Assembly (NCBI GenBank): GCA_910584435.1 | Contig: CAJUAP010000015.1 | Location: 1 to 64,000 of the forward strand | Origin: an uncultured Acetatifactor sp. | Lineage (GTDB): Bacteria; Bacillota; Clostridia; Lachnospirales; Lachnospiraceae | DNA length: 64,000 nt | Direction of reading: 5' to 3' | Part shown: positions 34,654 through 44,239 of the stretch, in pieces | Numbering within the stretch: position 1 is the first letter of the stretch | Layout: each line of letters opens with the position of its first letter | Program-made: the position numbers and the translations under genes | Notes under the pieces: generated by a model | Database searches by the model: none | What the model saw: only the letters and a program-made list of their open reading frames with translations | What the model was told of the DNA's origin: nothing

Positions 34654-34914
34654 TTCACCCAATCCATTCTCTACCGCTGTAACCAGTGTTCTTAAAGCTT
34701 CCTGTTCATCTTCACCTTCACAGGTAAATTCTATCTCATCACCACATTTTACACATGCTCCCAATACGCTCAACACACTCTTCGCATTCGCAATATTATC
34801 ACGAAATGTAAAAGTAATCAATGATTTGAACTGCATAGCCTCCTTACACAAAATCCCTGCCGGCCTGAGATGCAAGCCAGTAGGATTCTTGATCACTACT
34901 TTCTGACTCACCAT
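34651..34914 (-). CDS. ptsH: Phosphocarrier protein HPr
   Basis: An 87-residue HPr. NPTGLHLRPAG holds the phosphorylated His15, and AKSVLSVLGACV holds the regulatory Ser46 (in place of the usual KSIMGVMSLG), so both Enzyme I and HPr kinase sites are present. It carries phosphate in the sugar PTS and signals carbon supply. The ATG follows GGAGGGAAGG. ptsI is not next to it. The upstream 170 bp carry a fragment of family-A repeat. Confidence 0.92.
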   Translation of the reverse strand: MVSQKVVIKNPTGLHLRPAGILCKEAMQFKSLITFTFRDNIANAKSVLSVLGACVKCGDEIEFTCEGEDEQEALRTLVTAVENGLGE

Positions 34915-35021
34915 TTGTACCTTCCCTCCAATCTAATCTATTTTGCATCTGCCACAATATTACTCATGAGCACATTCATCTGCCATGTTCCGTTCTGCAT
35001 CCCAGAGCACCCACGTCATAT

Positions 35022-35065
35022 GTAACCGCTCAGACAGGCCGCTGAACTGTTACGAGAATGCACAC
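35022..35065. repeat. Family-A repeat, left-end fragment
   Basis: GTAACCGCTCAGACAG followed by a hairpin closing in ctgaactgttac and gagaatgcacac matches the first 40 bp of the complete copy at 23484. It is cut off at the 3' end of glmM. Confidence 0.65.
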
Positions 35066-35083
35066 CGCGTGACTCCCCTTTCC

Positions 35084-36559
35084 CTACTGCAGTACAGTTT
35101 GTATCAAATGTGCTAAATCTTCCGCATCTTTTTTAAGTACCTGCTGATCCTTCCCTTCAATCATAACCCTTACCAACGGCTCCGTACCTGACGGACGAAT
35201 CAGTACCCTTCCCTCTCCGGCAAACTTCTCTTCCAATCCACGGATTGCTTCTGCAATCTCAGGATATTCCATATACTTATCTTTCTTATCATTTGACACT
35301 CTGGCATTTACAAGCGCCTGGGGCAATACCTCCATCACCTGTGCCAGTTCTGCGAGGCTCCTGCCTGTATCTGCCATAACCTGTAATAAATGCAGAGCAC
35401 TCAGCAGACCATCTCCTGTGGTACTTTCCTCCAGGAATATAATATGTCCTGACTGTTCCCCTCCGAGACTAGCTCCAATCTCCCTCATGCGCTCCAATAC
35501 ATATCGATCTCCAACCTTTGTCTGCTCAATGGTCAGACCATTCCTTTTTCCCATAAGGAAAAATCCCAGATTACTCATCACTGTGGCCACAATGGTATCT
35601 TTCTTCAACTTACCCTGGCTCTTGATATAATTCCCCACAATCGCCATAATCTGGTCGCCATCCACAATCCTCCCACTCTCGTCCACAGCCAGCAGTCTGT
35701 CTGCATCCCCGTCAAAAGCAAGACCTATCCGCGCCTTCTCCTGAATTACTTTCGCCTGCAGTTCTTCCATATGCGTGGAACCACACCCTGCGTTAATATT
35801 CGTGCCATCCGGACTGTTATGTATGGGAACCACATTCCCCCCCAGCCGCTTCAACGCTGCCACAGAAGTGTAATGCGATGCGCCCTCCGCACAGTCCACT
35901 ACAATTTTCATTCCCTTCAAATCCACCGGAACCGTTTGGATTGCATGCTCAACATATGCCTCCCTGGCTTCCATATCATATGTAATCCTGCCCACATCCG
36001 ATCCTGTGGGAAACTTGATTCCGCGTAATGCATTTCCTCCAATGGAAGCAATGCCTCCCTCCGATACATTATCTTTCCGGAGTACTCCGCCTCCGCCCAC
36101 ATCCCCCCGGATAAGGCTCTCAATCTTATCTTCCAGCATATCAGGAAGCTTATATCCATTCCCGTCAAAAAATTTTATACCGTTAAATTCCACCGGGTTA
36201 TGAGATGCCGATATGACAACTCCTGCATTCATCTTATACTTTTTCGTCAAATATGCCACCGCCGGCGTTGGCAGCACTCCTACATAGACACAGTTTGCTC
36301 CCACCGAACATGCGCCGGCCATCAAAGCATTCGCCAGCATATCACCGGAGATACGCGTGTCACACCCCACCATAATCGTTGGTTTATGTCCAGCCTCCCG
36401 TGTACGCCCCACCTCCATGGAATGCTCCTCTTCCATGGAATGCTCCATCTCCATCGTCAGCACATACGCGCCCGCCTGACCGATCTGCATTGCCAAAAGC
36501 GGTGTAAGCTCTTCATTGGCAATCCCTCTCACACCATCCGTTCCAAATAGCCTAGCCAT
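35084..36559 (-). CDS. glmM: Phosphoglucosamine mutase
   Basis: A 491-residue enzyme that turns glucosamine 6-phosphate into glucosamine 1-phosphate for peptidoglycan. RLFGTDGVRGIAN at the start, VISASHNP with the phospho-serine at S119, AFDGDADRLLAVD as the metal loop, GGEQSGHI for sugar binding and RPSGTEPLVRVM for phosphate binding are all present. It is about 40 residues longer than usual: an insertion near 36-57 contains a repeated EHSMEE/EHSMEV, and a second glycine-rich one lies near 155-185. GAGG lies 7 bases before the ATG, 3 bp after cdaR. The order cdaA-cdaR-glmM is the classic Firmicute operon. Confidence 0.95.
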   Translation of the reverse strand: MARLFGTDGVRGIANEELTPLLAMQIGQAGAYVLTMEMEHSMEEEHSMEVGRTREAGHKPTIMVGCDTRISGDMLANALMAGACSVGANCVYVGVLPTPAVAYLTKKYKMNAGVVISASHNPVEFNGIKFFDGNGYKLPDMLEDKIESLIRGDVGGGGVLRKDNVSEGGIASIGGNALRGIKFPTGSDVGRITYDMEAREAYVEHAIQTVPVDLKGMKIVVDCAEGASHYTSVAALKRLGGNVVPIHNSPDGTNINAGCGSTHMEELQAKVIQEKARIGLAFDGDADRLLAVDESGRIVDGDQIMAIVGNYIKSQGKLKKDTIVATVMSNLGFFLMGKRNGLTIEQTKVGDRYVLERMREIGASLGGEQSGHIIFLEESTTGDGLLSALHLLQVMADTGRSLAELAQVMEVLPQALVNARVSNDKKDKYMEYPEIAEAIRGLEEKFAGEGRVLIRPSGTEPLVRVMIEGKDQQVLKKDAEDLAHLIQTVLQ

Positions 36560-36561
36560 GA

Positions 36562-37890
36562 TTATACCTCGTCTTCCTTTACTTCTGTTATCACAACCTG
36601 AATCACTGCCTCTTCTTCCACGTCAACATTCTCCGGCGCCTCAATTGCTACCGGAACTTCGTAGATTCCAGGCTTCAAAACCGTAATTCTTTCTTCCTGC
36701 ATCCACTTGCCGATGTCAATTGTACCATACAATTCACTCTCCTGTACTTCTGAAATCACTGCATTCAGGCCGGAAATCTTAAGCCTGCATGGCTCCGACT
36801 CTTCATCAAACTCCCAGTCAAGCCCCTCCGGCAATTGTGACAGACTGATATTCTCCTCCGGAATTGTGAGTGTTCTCTCCGCTCTCGGCTCTATATAAAC
36901 AGTTGCAGTCACCCTTCCATTGAAACTGCTGTCCGCCAGCCTGACATTGACGGGAAGAAAGTTCTTAAGATTAATGACATTTACTAACGATTCCTCCGCA
37001 TCCGTAATATCCAGCTGCTCCTGGGGAATACTGATTTTGCTGATATTAGCCAGCGCGGAAGAACTGCCTGCTATCATTACCGATGCAGGGTCGCAGCTCA
37101 TCTCCCCGGTAGCAAGAAATCCTTCTGCCGGTATGCCTGTGGAACTCAGTTCAATCGGCACTTCCTTCACTGCCAATACCTGTACCGTCATCACAATATG
37201 ATCCGCACTGGTTGTAACATTGGGCAGATCCAGAATCTTCCCTTCCGCATCGCACAATTTAATCTCAAGATTGGGGGATTGTTCCGTGGTAGCGCCGGTC
37301 ACATCAAATTCCACAAATGCATGATCTATTTTTTCCACAGCAGATTGTGCACCACTGACCTCAATCCGTGTCTGATTCAGCGACACCCCTGCCACCATAT
37401 AATTCTCCGCCACTGCCCCCTGCAATTTGTAATCTACGGGCTTCCACATACTTACCTTATCTTCAACATTCAGCTGCACCACATCCCGGTTGCCGGTGAT
37501 ATTTGACACACTTACATCATCATTCATCACATAGAAGCTGATGGCAATGGTATTCACTGCCGTAAGCTTGCTCATATCTGCTTCCGCCACAATATCCGAT
37601 GACCTCAGCTTATCCAGATCACTTCGGGGCACTTCCACTGTAACCCTCACACGGTCTGAATTGTCCAGCACCTCATAAACCTTATCTTCCTTTTCCAGCA
37701 ATTCCACATTTGTCAGTGTCACCGGAATATTGGCAAAAGTCCTTGTCTCCTTAGGATTATCCGCTATTACCACCAGGAACCAGAGTACAACCGCAAATAT
37801 GACGGAAATCAGTTTCAAACCCAGATTATTCAGCAGTTTTTTTCCTATGTTCAGCCTTTTTATGTTTCCTCCTGCTTCTGCCTTTTGCAT
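36562..37890 (-). CDS. cdaR: CdaA regulator with YbbR repeats
   Basis: A 442-residue protein. A single N-terminal helix (LKLISVIFAVVLWFLVVIAD) is followed by four YbbR domains outside the membrane (first one at FANIPVTLTNVELLEKEDKV). It binds and tunes CdaA in the membrane. The ATG at 37890 has GGAG 6 bases upstream; it lies 65 bp inside the end of cdaA, so the genes overlap and are probably translationally coupled. It ends 2 bp before glmM. Confidence 0.9.
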   Translation of the reverse strand: MQKAEAGGNIKRLNIGKKLLNNLGLKLISVIFAVVLWFLVVIADNPKETRTFANIPVTLTNVELLEKEDKVYEVLDNSDRVRVTVEVPRSDLDKLRSSDIVAEADMSKLTAVNTIAISFYVMNDDVSVSNITGNRDVVQLNVEDKVSMWKPVDYKLQGAVAENYMVAGVSLNQTRIEVSGAQSAVEKIDHAFVEFDVTGATTEQSPNLEIKLCDAEGKILDLPNVTTSADHIVMTVQVLAVKEVPIELSSTGIPAEGFLATGEMSCDPASVMIAGSSSALANISKISIPQEQLDITDAEESLVNVINLKNFLPVNVRLADSSFNGRVTATVYIEPRAERTLTIPEENISLSQLPEGLDWEFDEESEPCRLKISGLNAVISEVQESELYGTIDIGKWMQEERITVLKPGIYEVPVAIEAPENVDVEEEAVIQVVITEVKEDEV

Positions 37891-38719
37891 TCTCTTCTCC
37901 ATTCATATTCATGATCTGACGCATTTTTCCTCTTAAACGCTCTGCATCCAGGTTTCTTTCCAGTTTGCCTTCATGGGCAATACTGATGCCGCCTGTTTCC
38001 TCTGATACAATCACAGTCATGGAATCCGTCATCTCAGACACGCCGACCCCCGCCCGGTGCCTGGTGCCCAGTTCTTTGCTTAAACCCAGATTATCGGACA
38101 GAGGCAGGTAACAGGTGGCATATGTGACTCGGTTATCCCGCACAATCACTGCCCCGTCATGCAGTGGTGTATTATGCTCAAAAATATTAATCAACAGCTG
38201 GCTGGTCACCACTGCGTCTATTTCAATTCCAGTACGCTCATAATCTTTCAGTGATTCTTTTCTCTCAATTACAATCAGCGCTCCGGTCTTTGCCTTCCCC
38301 ATCTCCACACATGCCTTTACAATTTCATTCATGGTTTTCTCGGAAAAAGCATTTTCCTTTCCCCTGGAAGAATCAGAAAAGCCCAGGGATGGTATAAAAT
38401 TCTTCTGCCCCAGTTGATCCAATGCGTGACGCAGTTCCGGCTGCATTACCACAATGACTCCCATGACCGCAAAGCTCAACACATTTTGGGCAATCCATAT
38501 AATTGTGGTCATCTCCATGATATCCACAATAAAGAGAAACAGGAAAATGACAATCAGACCTTTCAGCAATCTCCATGATCTGGTTGTTTTCATCCATGCC
38601 AAAATATAGTACACCAAAAAAGCGATAATCAAGATTTCCAATACATCGCTCCAATCCATGGTATTCGCATAAATTCTGGCAGTTTTCAGGTATTCAACCC
38701 CTCTGTCAACCCATTGCAT
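37826..38719 (-). CDS. cdaA: Membrane diadenylate cyclase
   Basis: A 297-residue CdaA. Three helices lie within residues 25-95 (LEILIIAFLVYYILAW; LLKGLIVIFLFLFIVDIM; NVLSFAVMGVIVVM). The cyclase domain follows with GALIVIERKESL, the catalytic DGA at 188-190, and GTRHRAGVG from 218. It makes the essential messenger c-di-AMP, controlling potassium and osmolyte balance. The basic C-terminal tail (KGRSRRKHKKAEHRKK) overlaps the cdaR start. GGGG lies 8 bases before the ATG. It serves as an internal reference for the divergent cyclase at 1917-3392. Confidence 0.95.
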   Translation of the reverse strand: MQWVDRGVEYLKTARIYANTMDWSDVLEILIIAFLVYYILAWMKTTRSWRLLKGLIVIFLFLFIVDIMEMTTIIWIAQNVLSFAVMGVIVVMQPELRHALDQLGQKNFIPSLGFSDSSRGKENAFSEKTMNEIVKACVEMGKAKTGALIVIERKESLKDYERTGIEIDAVVTSQLLINIFEHNTPLHDGAVIVRDNRVTYATCYLPLSDNLGLSKELGTRHRAGVGVSEMTDSMTVIVSEETGGISIAHEGKLERNLDAERLRGKMRQIMNMNGEENAKGRSRRKHKKAEHRKKTAE

Positions 38720-38769
38720 TTTACCCGCCCCTACTTTTCATAAACTATTCTGCTGCCCGCTACCAAAGA

Positions 38770-38799
38770 CATTGCCTGCCGTTCCCTCCGCAGGCAATG
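38770..38799 (-). terminator. Hairpin before cdaA
   Basis: A 10-bp perfect stem (cattgcctgc / gcaggcaatg) with a 10-base loop lies between the membrane gene at 38828 and cdaA. In the minus direction it is followed by TCTTTGG, so it is a weak terminator or attenuator. Confidence 0.4.
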
Positions 38800-38827
38800 C
38801 CTGAATTACAATTTGCAATTCCGCTGT

Positions 38828-40081
38828 TTAATAAAGCTCTTCATAATCTTCCATTGTATCTTCCGCTTCGCTGTCCGCAAGATCCTGCCTGACCGTACTG
38901 CCTATGGTCACATTGCCGCGGTTCTGCGTATATGCAGACGACCTCTGATTTCTTCCTGCGCCGCTGCCCCGCACATTGTCAGAACCTCCATTCCCTCTGC
39001 GGGAGCCTGCATTTCTACCGGATTCACTTCTCTCTCCTGTAGTTCTGTTTACTCCTGCTCTTCCTCCTGTACTTCTATCCACGGTTCTGGAGGGCTGTGT
39101 TATTCTGCCGGTATGCCGCAGGGCACCTCCTCTTCCCCCCGCTGCAGACCTTGACTGCTGTGTGTTGATTTTCTTCACCGTCTTCGTGGACATGGAGACT
39201 GACATTTTAGGAATCGCTTTTACATAATAATAATATTCGTCATCCTCAAACTGCACTTTCTCCACTCGGCTGTAATCCACGCAGAAACGGAAAAATTCAA
39301 CTACCTTTGCCACCGCTATGGCAAGAAGAGAGCCTAATAGTGCACCTCCCACAGAAATGTTAATATCATACAGCAGATCACCTACCAGCAGCACTACTAC
39401 ATTGATCATCACTCCTGCAATCATAGCAATCGTCCATGAATAATCAATGGACATTCTCCTGATGAAGTACACCACCAATATGGTAATGGCAAAGGATACA
39501 ACAACCAGCAGCATTGCCTTGTTTCCCGTAATGGCTTCAAGCAGTATGCGTACCTTTGCAATCATCTCATCATCGCCCATGGTTCTGATATTCGATGCAT
39601 TGCCCACAATCGCTTCTATCACATAATAGACCACCACACCGCAGCCCACCGACACAGCAGACATAGGACTGCACAGCAGACCCACCACAATAGGCACCAC
39701 ATAAGGTATCTTCATTGCACACAGAAGCGGGGTCACAACAACCACAAGAGAATCTTTGGGGCTGAATCGGAAAAACAGCAAATACATTACCAAATATACG
39801 CACAAGCCCACTAACGCTACTTCCAGCGAAAGAGCATACATATGTGCCAGGCTGAAAATTGCTGCAAAGAAAACCATCGCCCCGCCCGGCAGAAAAGAAC
39901 AGGTTAATGCTGCAATCAGCACAACAGCAATATTATCCAATTGTGTCATGTAACCCATTCTGCCATTTAAAGTGTTGAAAGTGATAAAAGCCAGCAGAAA
40001 CTTAACAAGCGGCAGCAAAAACGGCTCGCCTTTACTGTAAAACAGCTTTAATCTCTCTTTCATTTCCAGTAAAACTGTCAT
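38828..40081 (-). CDS. Polytopic membrane protein with Arg/Gly-rich tail
   Basis: A 417-residue protein of no family I can name. Residues 1-270 contain about ten membrane helices. Residues 300-400 are a low-complexity basic tail rich in Arg, Gly, Ser and Asn (GGRGGALRHTGR, GGRAGVNRTTGER), ending in an acidic patch EDTMEDYEELY. The tail looks disordered and may bind nucleic acid or polyanionic wall polymers. GGAGG lies 5 bases before the ATG. It precedes cdaA in the same direction and is followed by a hairpin. Confidence 0.65.
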   Translation of the reverse strand: MTVLLEMKERLKLFYSKGEPFLLPLVKFLLAFITFNTLNGRMGYMTQLDNIAVVLIAALTCSFLPGGAMVFFAAIFSLAHMYALSLEVALVGLCVYLVMYLLFFRFSPKDSLVVVVTPLLCAMKIPYVVPIVVGLLCSPMSAVSVGCGVVVYYVIEAIVGNASNIRTMGDDEMIAKVRILLEAITGNKAMLLVVVSFAITILVVYFIRRMSIDYSWTIAMIAGVMINVVVLLVGDLLYDINISVGGALLGSLLAIAVAKVVEFFRFCVDYSRVEKVQFEDDEYYYYVKAIPKMSVSMSTKTVKKINTQQSRSAAGGRGGALRHTGRITQPSRTVDRSTGGRAGVNRTTGERSESGRNAGSRRGNGGSDNVRGSGAGRNQRSSAYTQNRGNVTIGSTVRQDLADSEAEDTMEDYEELY

Positions 40082-40104
40082 TCTGTCCTCCGGCCGAAAA
40101 CCTT

Positions 40105-40497
40105 TTATTGCATATCGTTATACAGGGAATTCAGCTTTTTCAAATTATGATAATAGCATTTCAAACTTTTCCTGGCCTTATTATAACGCCAGGAACTGAC
40201 CAGATATGTCAAAACTCCATATCCCGCCACCAGACCTATAAAATAAAATATAATATTTTGAACAAAAGCAAGTAAATCCATCTGATACAAATCCTGCATC
40301 AGCTCTTCAAAATGATAGCATACATAGAGGCCGAACAGGATCACAAAAGCCACAGCTCCGGAAACAATGGCTTTCAGCAGCTGGACCGTAATATAATCAC
40401 TGCGAAAATAGTTCCCCACTTTCACATTCTCCTTACCTTCACCCTTTTCAAATGAAGCCATTCTTGTCATTAATATAATACGTTCTTCATTCAGCAT
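40105..40497 (-). CDS. Small membrane protein
   Basis: A 130-residue protein with two helices (AIVSGAVAFVILFGLYVCY; NIIFYFIGLVAGYGVLTYLV), charged ends and a basic C-terminal helix. No family is recognised. GGAGG before the ATG and the 23-bp gaps on both sides place it in one operon with the zinc protein before it and the large membrane protein after it. Confidence 0.6.
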   Translation of the reverse strand: MLNEERIILMTRMASFEKGEGKENVKVGNYFRSDYITVQLLKAIVSGAVAFVILFGLYVCYHFEELMQDLYQMDLLAFVQNIIFYFIGLVAGYGVLTYLVSSWRYNKARKSLKCYYHNLKKLNSLYNDMQ

Positions 40498-40521
40498 AGC
40501 AGACCTCCTGCTCCCTGCAAA

Positions 40522-40929
40522 TCACTTCAAAAACCGCATTTTGGGTCCTTCCGCATCGTCCTTGGTATACTTGGGTTTCTCCGGCTGATTTGATTTGATC
40601 ACATCCTTAAAATTCCTGGTCATGTTTCCGGTACATTTCTCGCAGAATCTGCCGCTGCGGATAGGTGCGCCGCAGGATTCACAGGCCAGCATAATTGCTG
40701 AATCCGGTGCGATCTCCAGACGTTCTTCCCTCAGCCATTGGCGAATCTGGTTCGCCTCCACATCACACGCCTCAGACACTTCATTGATGCCGGCTCCTTT
40801 GTGTTCGCGAATGTAATCCTTCACTTCCTGAAACTTTTGTTCCATTTTTTCACGGCAAGCAGGACAAATTGCCATGCCTGCAACATAATTAAAAATTCTT
40901 CCGCAGCTTCTGCAATTTCTTACGTTCAT
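40522..40929 (-). CDS. YvyF-like zinc-ribbon protein
   Basis: A 135-residue protein. CRSCGRIF and CPACREKM form an N-terminal zinc ribbon, a winged-helix-like centre follows (INEVSEACDVEANQIRQWLR), and CESCGAPI with CEKCTGNM makes a second ribbon. The arrangement matches the flagellar-operon protein YvyF (TIGR03826 type), found next to comF in Bacillus. Here comF lies directly upstream, which supports the call. It may bind DNA or regulate flagellar or competence genes. The ATG has GGAGGG upstream. Confidence 0.75.
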   Translation of the reverse strand: MNVRNCRSCGRIFNYVAGMAICPACREKMEQKFQEVKDYIREHKGAGINEVSEACDVEANQIRQWLREERLEIAPDSAIMLACESCGAPIRSGRFCEKCTGNMTRNFKDVIKSNQPEKPKYTKDDAEGPKMRFLK

Positions 40930-40968
40930 AGCTTCCCTCCTGTTCCAATTTCATTCATCATATTCTAT

Positions 40969-41040
40969 ATTTTCCGGTATGTTTCAACCAGTCTCGGCTA
41001 TTCCATATCCTCCGGTATATTCAGCCAGTCTCAGCGCTTC
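40969..41040. repeat. Imperfect 38-bp direct repeat
   Basis: Two copies of tccggtat(g/a)ttcaaccagtctc-type sequence 38 bp apart lie in the 130-bp gap between comF and the YvyF-like gene. It is short and diverged. Confidence 0.5.
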
Positions 41041-41059
41041 TGCACCCTGGAACTTCCTC

Positions 41060-41845
41060 TCATACGCTCCCCGCCCCACAAGCCAGCGCTATAAAATAAA
41101 TCTCCTTCACACCCGCACTCTTCAATGTTCTCGCTGCTTCATCCATTGTGCAGCCCGTGGTATAAATGTCATCAATCAATATTACCTTCTCTAATTTTAC
41201 ATCATTTTGCCTAATATTAAAAGCCTTTTTCAAATTATTTTGTCTTTCTTCAGGATTTTGATATTTCAGCGGCTCCGTATTTTTGTCCCTGCTCAGGAAA
41301 TCAGAGTACACCGGCACCCCCAGCTTATCCCCGATTGCCCTTGCCAACAGCTCTGCCTGATTGTAGCCCCTTGCCCTTTTTCTCTTCTTATGCAATGGGA
41401 TTGGTACCAAACCATCCGGCTGTATGCTTCTCACGAAATCCCCCAGATATTCCGCCGCCTGTTCTCCATAAAATGGGGCATATTCCTGCCGTCCTCCATA
41501 CTTAAAGCGGTAAATGGACAACGCAGCGCTCTCATATTCATACAGTCCTCTTCCCCGTATAAACTCATGCTCCTTTCTGCTGCAGTCCATACAGTATTCT
41601 TTACGCCCCGTGACTTTTTTCCCGCATTTCATGCACCATGGCGGTGTCAGCAGCTTCAAACTGCCCATACATTCCGTACAAAGCTTTTCTCCCATGGGGC
41701 GTACAATTCCATCACATGCCGGGCATCGGCGGGGAAACAGGAGCTGCAGCATTAAGGCTGCTATTCCAGTTTTTGTCAAACTCCCCAGTTTTATACCAGG
41801 CATTTTCACTGATGTTCTTTTTCTTTCTTGCATTTTTCCATTCAT
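41060..41845 (-). CDS. comF: ComF-family phosphoribosyltransferase-like protein
   Basis: A 261-residue ComF. A four-cysteine zinc region (CPACDG, CTEC, CMKCGKK, CMDC) is followed by the PRT-like domain with PIPLHKKRKRARGYNQAELL and the phosphate loop VILIDDIYTTGCTM. In naturally competent bacteria ComF helps process incoming single-stranded DNA. GAGGG lies 8 bases before the ATG. The gene follows recD2 after 33 bp, suggesting co-transcription. Confidence 0.9.
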   Translation of the reverse strand: MNGKMQERKRTSVKMPGIKLGSLTKTGIAALMLQLLFPRRCPACDGIVRPMGEKLCTECMGSLKLLTPPWCMKCGKKVTGRKEYCMDCSRKEHEFIRGRGLYEYESAALSIYRFKYGGRQEYAPFYGEQAAEYLGDFVRSIQPDGLVPIPLHKKRKRARGYNQAELLARAIGDKLGVPVYSDFLSRDKNTEPLKYQNPEERQNNLKKAFNIRQNDVKLEKVILIDDIYTTGCTMDEAARTLKSAGVKEIYFIALACGAGSV

Positions 41846-41878
41846 CTGCAGTTCCCTCGCTTATTGATACAAAATTGT

Positions 41879-44131
41879 TCAGGAACCTTCTCCGACACCG
41901 GCCTTATATATTTCCTTTATTCTTTCTGTCAATGCAGTATATCTGCGCCTTTCACTGATATTATCTATCATCTGCCGCACCGTATCACTACTGCCCAGAA
42001 TTGTGACACAGCTTTTCGCCCTGGTAATGGCAGTATACAGCAGATTCCTGTTGAACAGCATTTTCGGTCCCCCCAGCAGCGGCAGGAGAATCGCCGGGTA
42101 CTCGCTTCCCTGTGCCTTGTGAATCGTAATCGCATAAGACAATTCCAGCTCATCCAGCATGGAAAACGGATACGCCACTCTTCTCTGTTCATCATATTCC
42201 ACCACCAGGCGGGAAGCAGATTCATTAATTTCCAGAATCTTTCCCATATCCCCGTTAAATACCCCCGTCCCCTTATCTATGGGAATTCCATACTTGCTGA
42301 CAACCTCCCATTCCAGCTGGTAGTTGTTTTTAATCTGCATTACCTTATCGCCCTCGCGGTAAATCGTATTGCCGCTGATATGTTCCTTTTTCTTATCATC
42401 CGCCGGATTCAGATAACACTGTAAAATGCCGTTCAGGGTCTCACAGCCCAGGCTTCCTTTCCGCATAGGTGTCAGTACCTGTATGTCAAAAGGTGTGGCC
42501 TGCACATATGACGGCAATTTGTCTTGTATTAACTGAATCATATGCTTATATATTACATTGACATCCTTTCTCTCCAACAGGAAGAAATCTCTCGATTTAT
42601 TATCCAGCGCAATCTGCTGCCCGTTGTTAATCCGATGCGCATTGACAATAATATCGCTTTTCTCCGCCTGCCTGAAAATCTTCTTCAATTCTACCATGGG
42701 AAAACACCCGCTGCAGATAAGATCCCGAAGCACTTGCCCCGGCCCCACACTGGGAAGCTGATTCACATCCCCCACCAGAACCAGACGGGTCCCCGGCGCC
42801 ACTGCCTTAAGCAGAGATTGAAACAGCTGGATATCCACCATGGACATTTCATCGATAATAATGACATCTGCTTCCAATGGATTTTGTTCATTCCGTTCAA
42901 AACTTACCTTTCGTGTATTCTCGTCAGACAGAGCGCTGTTCAATTCCAGCATACGATGAATCGTTCTGGCCTCAAATCCGGTTGCTTCCGTCATCCGCTT
43001 GGCGGCACGCCCCGTGGGCGCCGCTAAGAAAATATCCAGTCCTTCCGCCTCGAAATATCGTATCATCATATTAATCGTAGTGGTTTTCCCTGTACCCGGT
43101 CCGCCTGCGAGCAGAAACAAACCGTTTTGAATACACTCCATAACCGCCTGAAACTGGAGGCCGTCCAACTCCATCTTCAGGTTTTCCGCCAGTTTTTCCA
43201 GCCTGGCGGCCGCCGCTTTCTTCCCATTCTCTCCGGCAGAATCTTCTGCTGTAATCATAGGTACATTTAATTCATACAGCATCCTGGCACAGTTCAGCTC
43301 CGCATAGTAATAAGAAGCAGCAAAAACATTCTCCCCCTTGATTACCAGTTTCTTATCCATCATCAGATTATCCATCTGAGGGCGTATATTTTCCTTTTCC
43401 ACCCCCAACAGCGTTTCTGACCTTTCAAGCAGGACATTCATGGGAAGATAACAATTCCCCTCCCCGGCAGACTGCAGCAGGGAATAGAAAATGCCGCTGC
43501 GTATCCGATAATCGGAATCTGTATGTATCCCGATTTTTGCCGCCAGTTCATCTGCCATCTTAAAACCGATACCGGAGATGTCTTCCGCCAGACGATACGG
43601 ATTCTCCTTCAGAATATGATACAATCCCATGCCATATTTATCGTATATTTTCAACGCCAATGCATTGGAAATGCCGTATTGCTGCAGATAAACCAAAGCA
43701 TCCCTCAGATCCTTTTTCTCTTCCATCTGCGCTGCAATCTCCCTGGCCTTGCGCTCACTGATCCCCTTTATCTCTGACAGCCGTTCCGGCTCCTCCTCAA
43801 TTATGCGAAAGGTATCCTCCCCGAATTTCTTCACAATTTTAGCCGCCAATGCAGGCCCCACCCCTTTCACAGCGCCGGAACCGAGATATCGTTCCATACT
43901 GACGCTGTCCTGGGGCATCACTACCTGATATGTGTTGATTTTGAACTGGGATCCATAAACAGGATGGGCTATATATTCCCCCTGTGCGGTAATCGTTTCT
44001 CCCTGTGTCAATCCCCTGCATATGCCCACGCAGGTAATATCCTCATTGTTCACCATCACGCTCATTACCGTATAGCCATTTTCCTTATTCTGAAAAATAA
44101 TGTGTTCCACATATCCATTGACTGTATCCAT
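41879..44131 (-). CDS. recD2: ATP-dependent 5'-3' DNA helicase RecD2
   Basis: A 750-residue RecD-like helicase of the long type found in bacteria lacking RecBC. The N-terminal OB-like part (GYVEHIIFQNKENGYTVMSV) and tandem helix-hairpin-helix region (GSGAVKGVGPALAAKIVKKF; LSEIKGISERKAREIA) precede the motor. Its motifs are LLAGGPGTGKTTTINMMI (Walker A), VIIIDEMSMVD (Walker B), LVLVGDVNQLPSVGPGQVL and AITIHKAQGSEYP. It works in DNA repair. GGGAG lies 5 bases before the ATG. Confidence 0.94.
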   Translation of the reverse strand: MDTVNGYVEHIIFQNKENGYTVMSVMVNNEDITCVGICRGLTQGETITAQGEYIAHPVYGSQFKINTYQVVMPQDSVSMERYLGSGAVKGVGPALAAKIVKKFGEDTFRIIEEEPERLSEIKGISERKAREIAAQMEEKKDLRDALVYLQQYGISNALALKIYDKYGMGLYHILKENPYRLAEDISGIGFKMADELAAKIGIHTDSDYRIRSGIFYSLLQSAGEGNCYLPMNVLLERSETLLGVEKENIRPQMDNLMMDKKLVIKGENVFAASYYYAELNCARMLYELNVPMITAEDSAGENGKKAAAARLEKLAENLKMELDGLQFQAVMECIQNGLFLLAGGPGTGKTTTINMMIRYFEAEGLDIFLAAPTGRAAKRMTEATGFEARTIHRMLELNSALSDENTRKVSFERNEQNPLEADVIIIDEMSMVDIQLFQSLLKAVAPGTRLVLVGDVNQLPSVGPGQVLRDLICSGCFPMVELKKIFRQAEKSDIIVNAHRINNGQQIALDNKSRDFFLLERKDVNVIYKHMIQLIQDKLPSYVQATPFDIQVLTPMRKGSLGCETLNGILQCYLNPADDKKKEHISGNTIYREGDKVMQIKNNYQLEWEVVSKYGIPIDKGTGVFNGDMGKILEINESASRLVVEYDEQRRVAYPFSMLDELELSYAITIHKAQGSEYPAILLPLLGGPKMLFNRNLLYTAITRAKSCVTILGSSDTVRQMIDNISERRRYTALTERIKEIYKAGVGEGS

Positions 44132-44177
44132 CGGGTCTCCCTGTTAATGCTGTGAAGATTTCTATATAGCAGAACAA

Positions 44178-44201
44178 GGCTGCCTTTGCATCGAAGCAGC
44201 C
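44178..44201 (-). terminator. Weak terminator after the flagellar genes
   Basis: A 6-bp GC-rich stem (ggctgc / gcagcc) followed in the minus direction by TTGTTCTG. It lies between the flgJ-like gene and recD2. Confidence 0.35.
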
Positions 44202-44239
44202 TCATTTCAAATTATTCTTTTTCCGTTCAAATAGAATCA

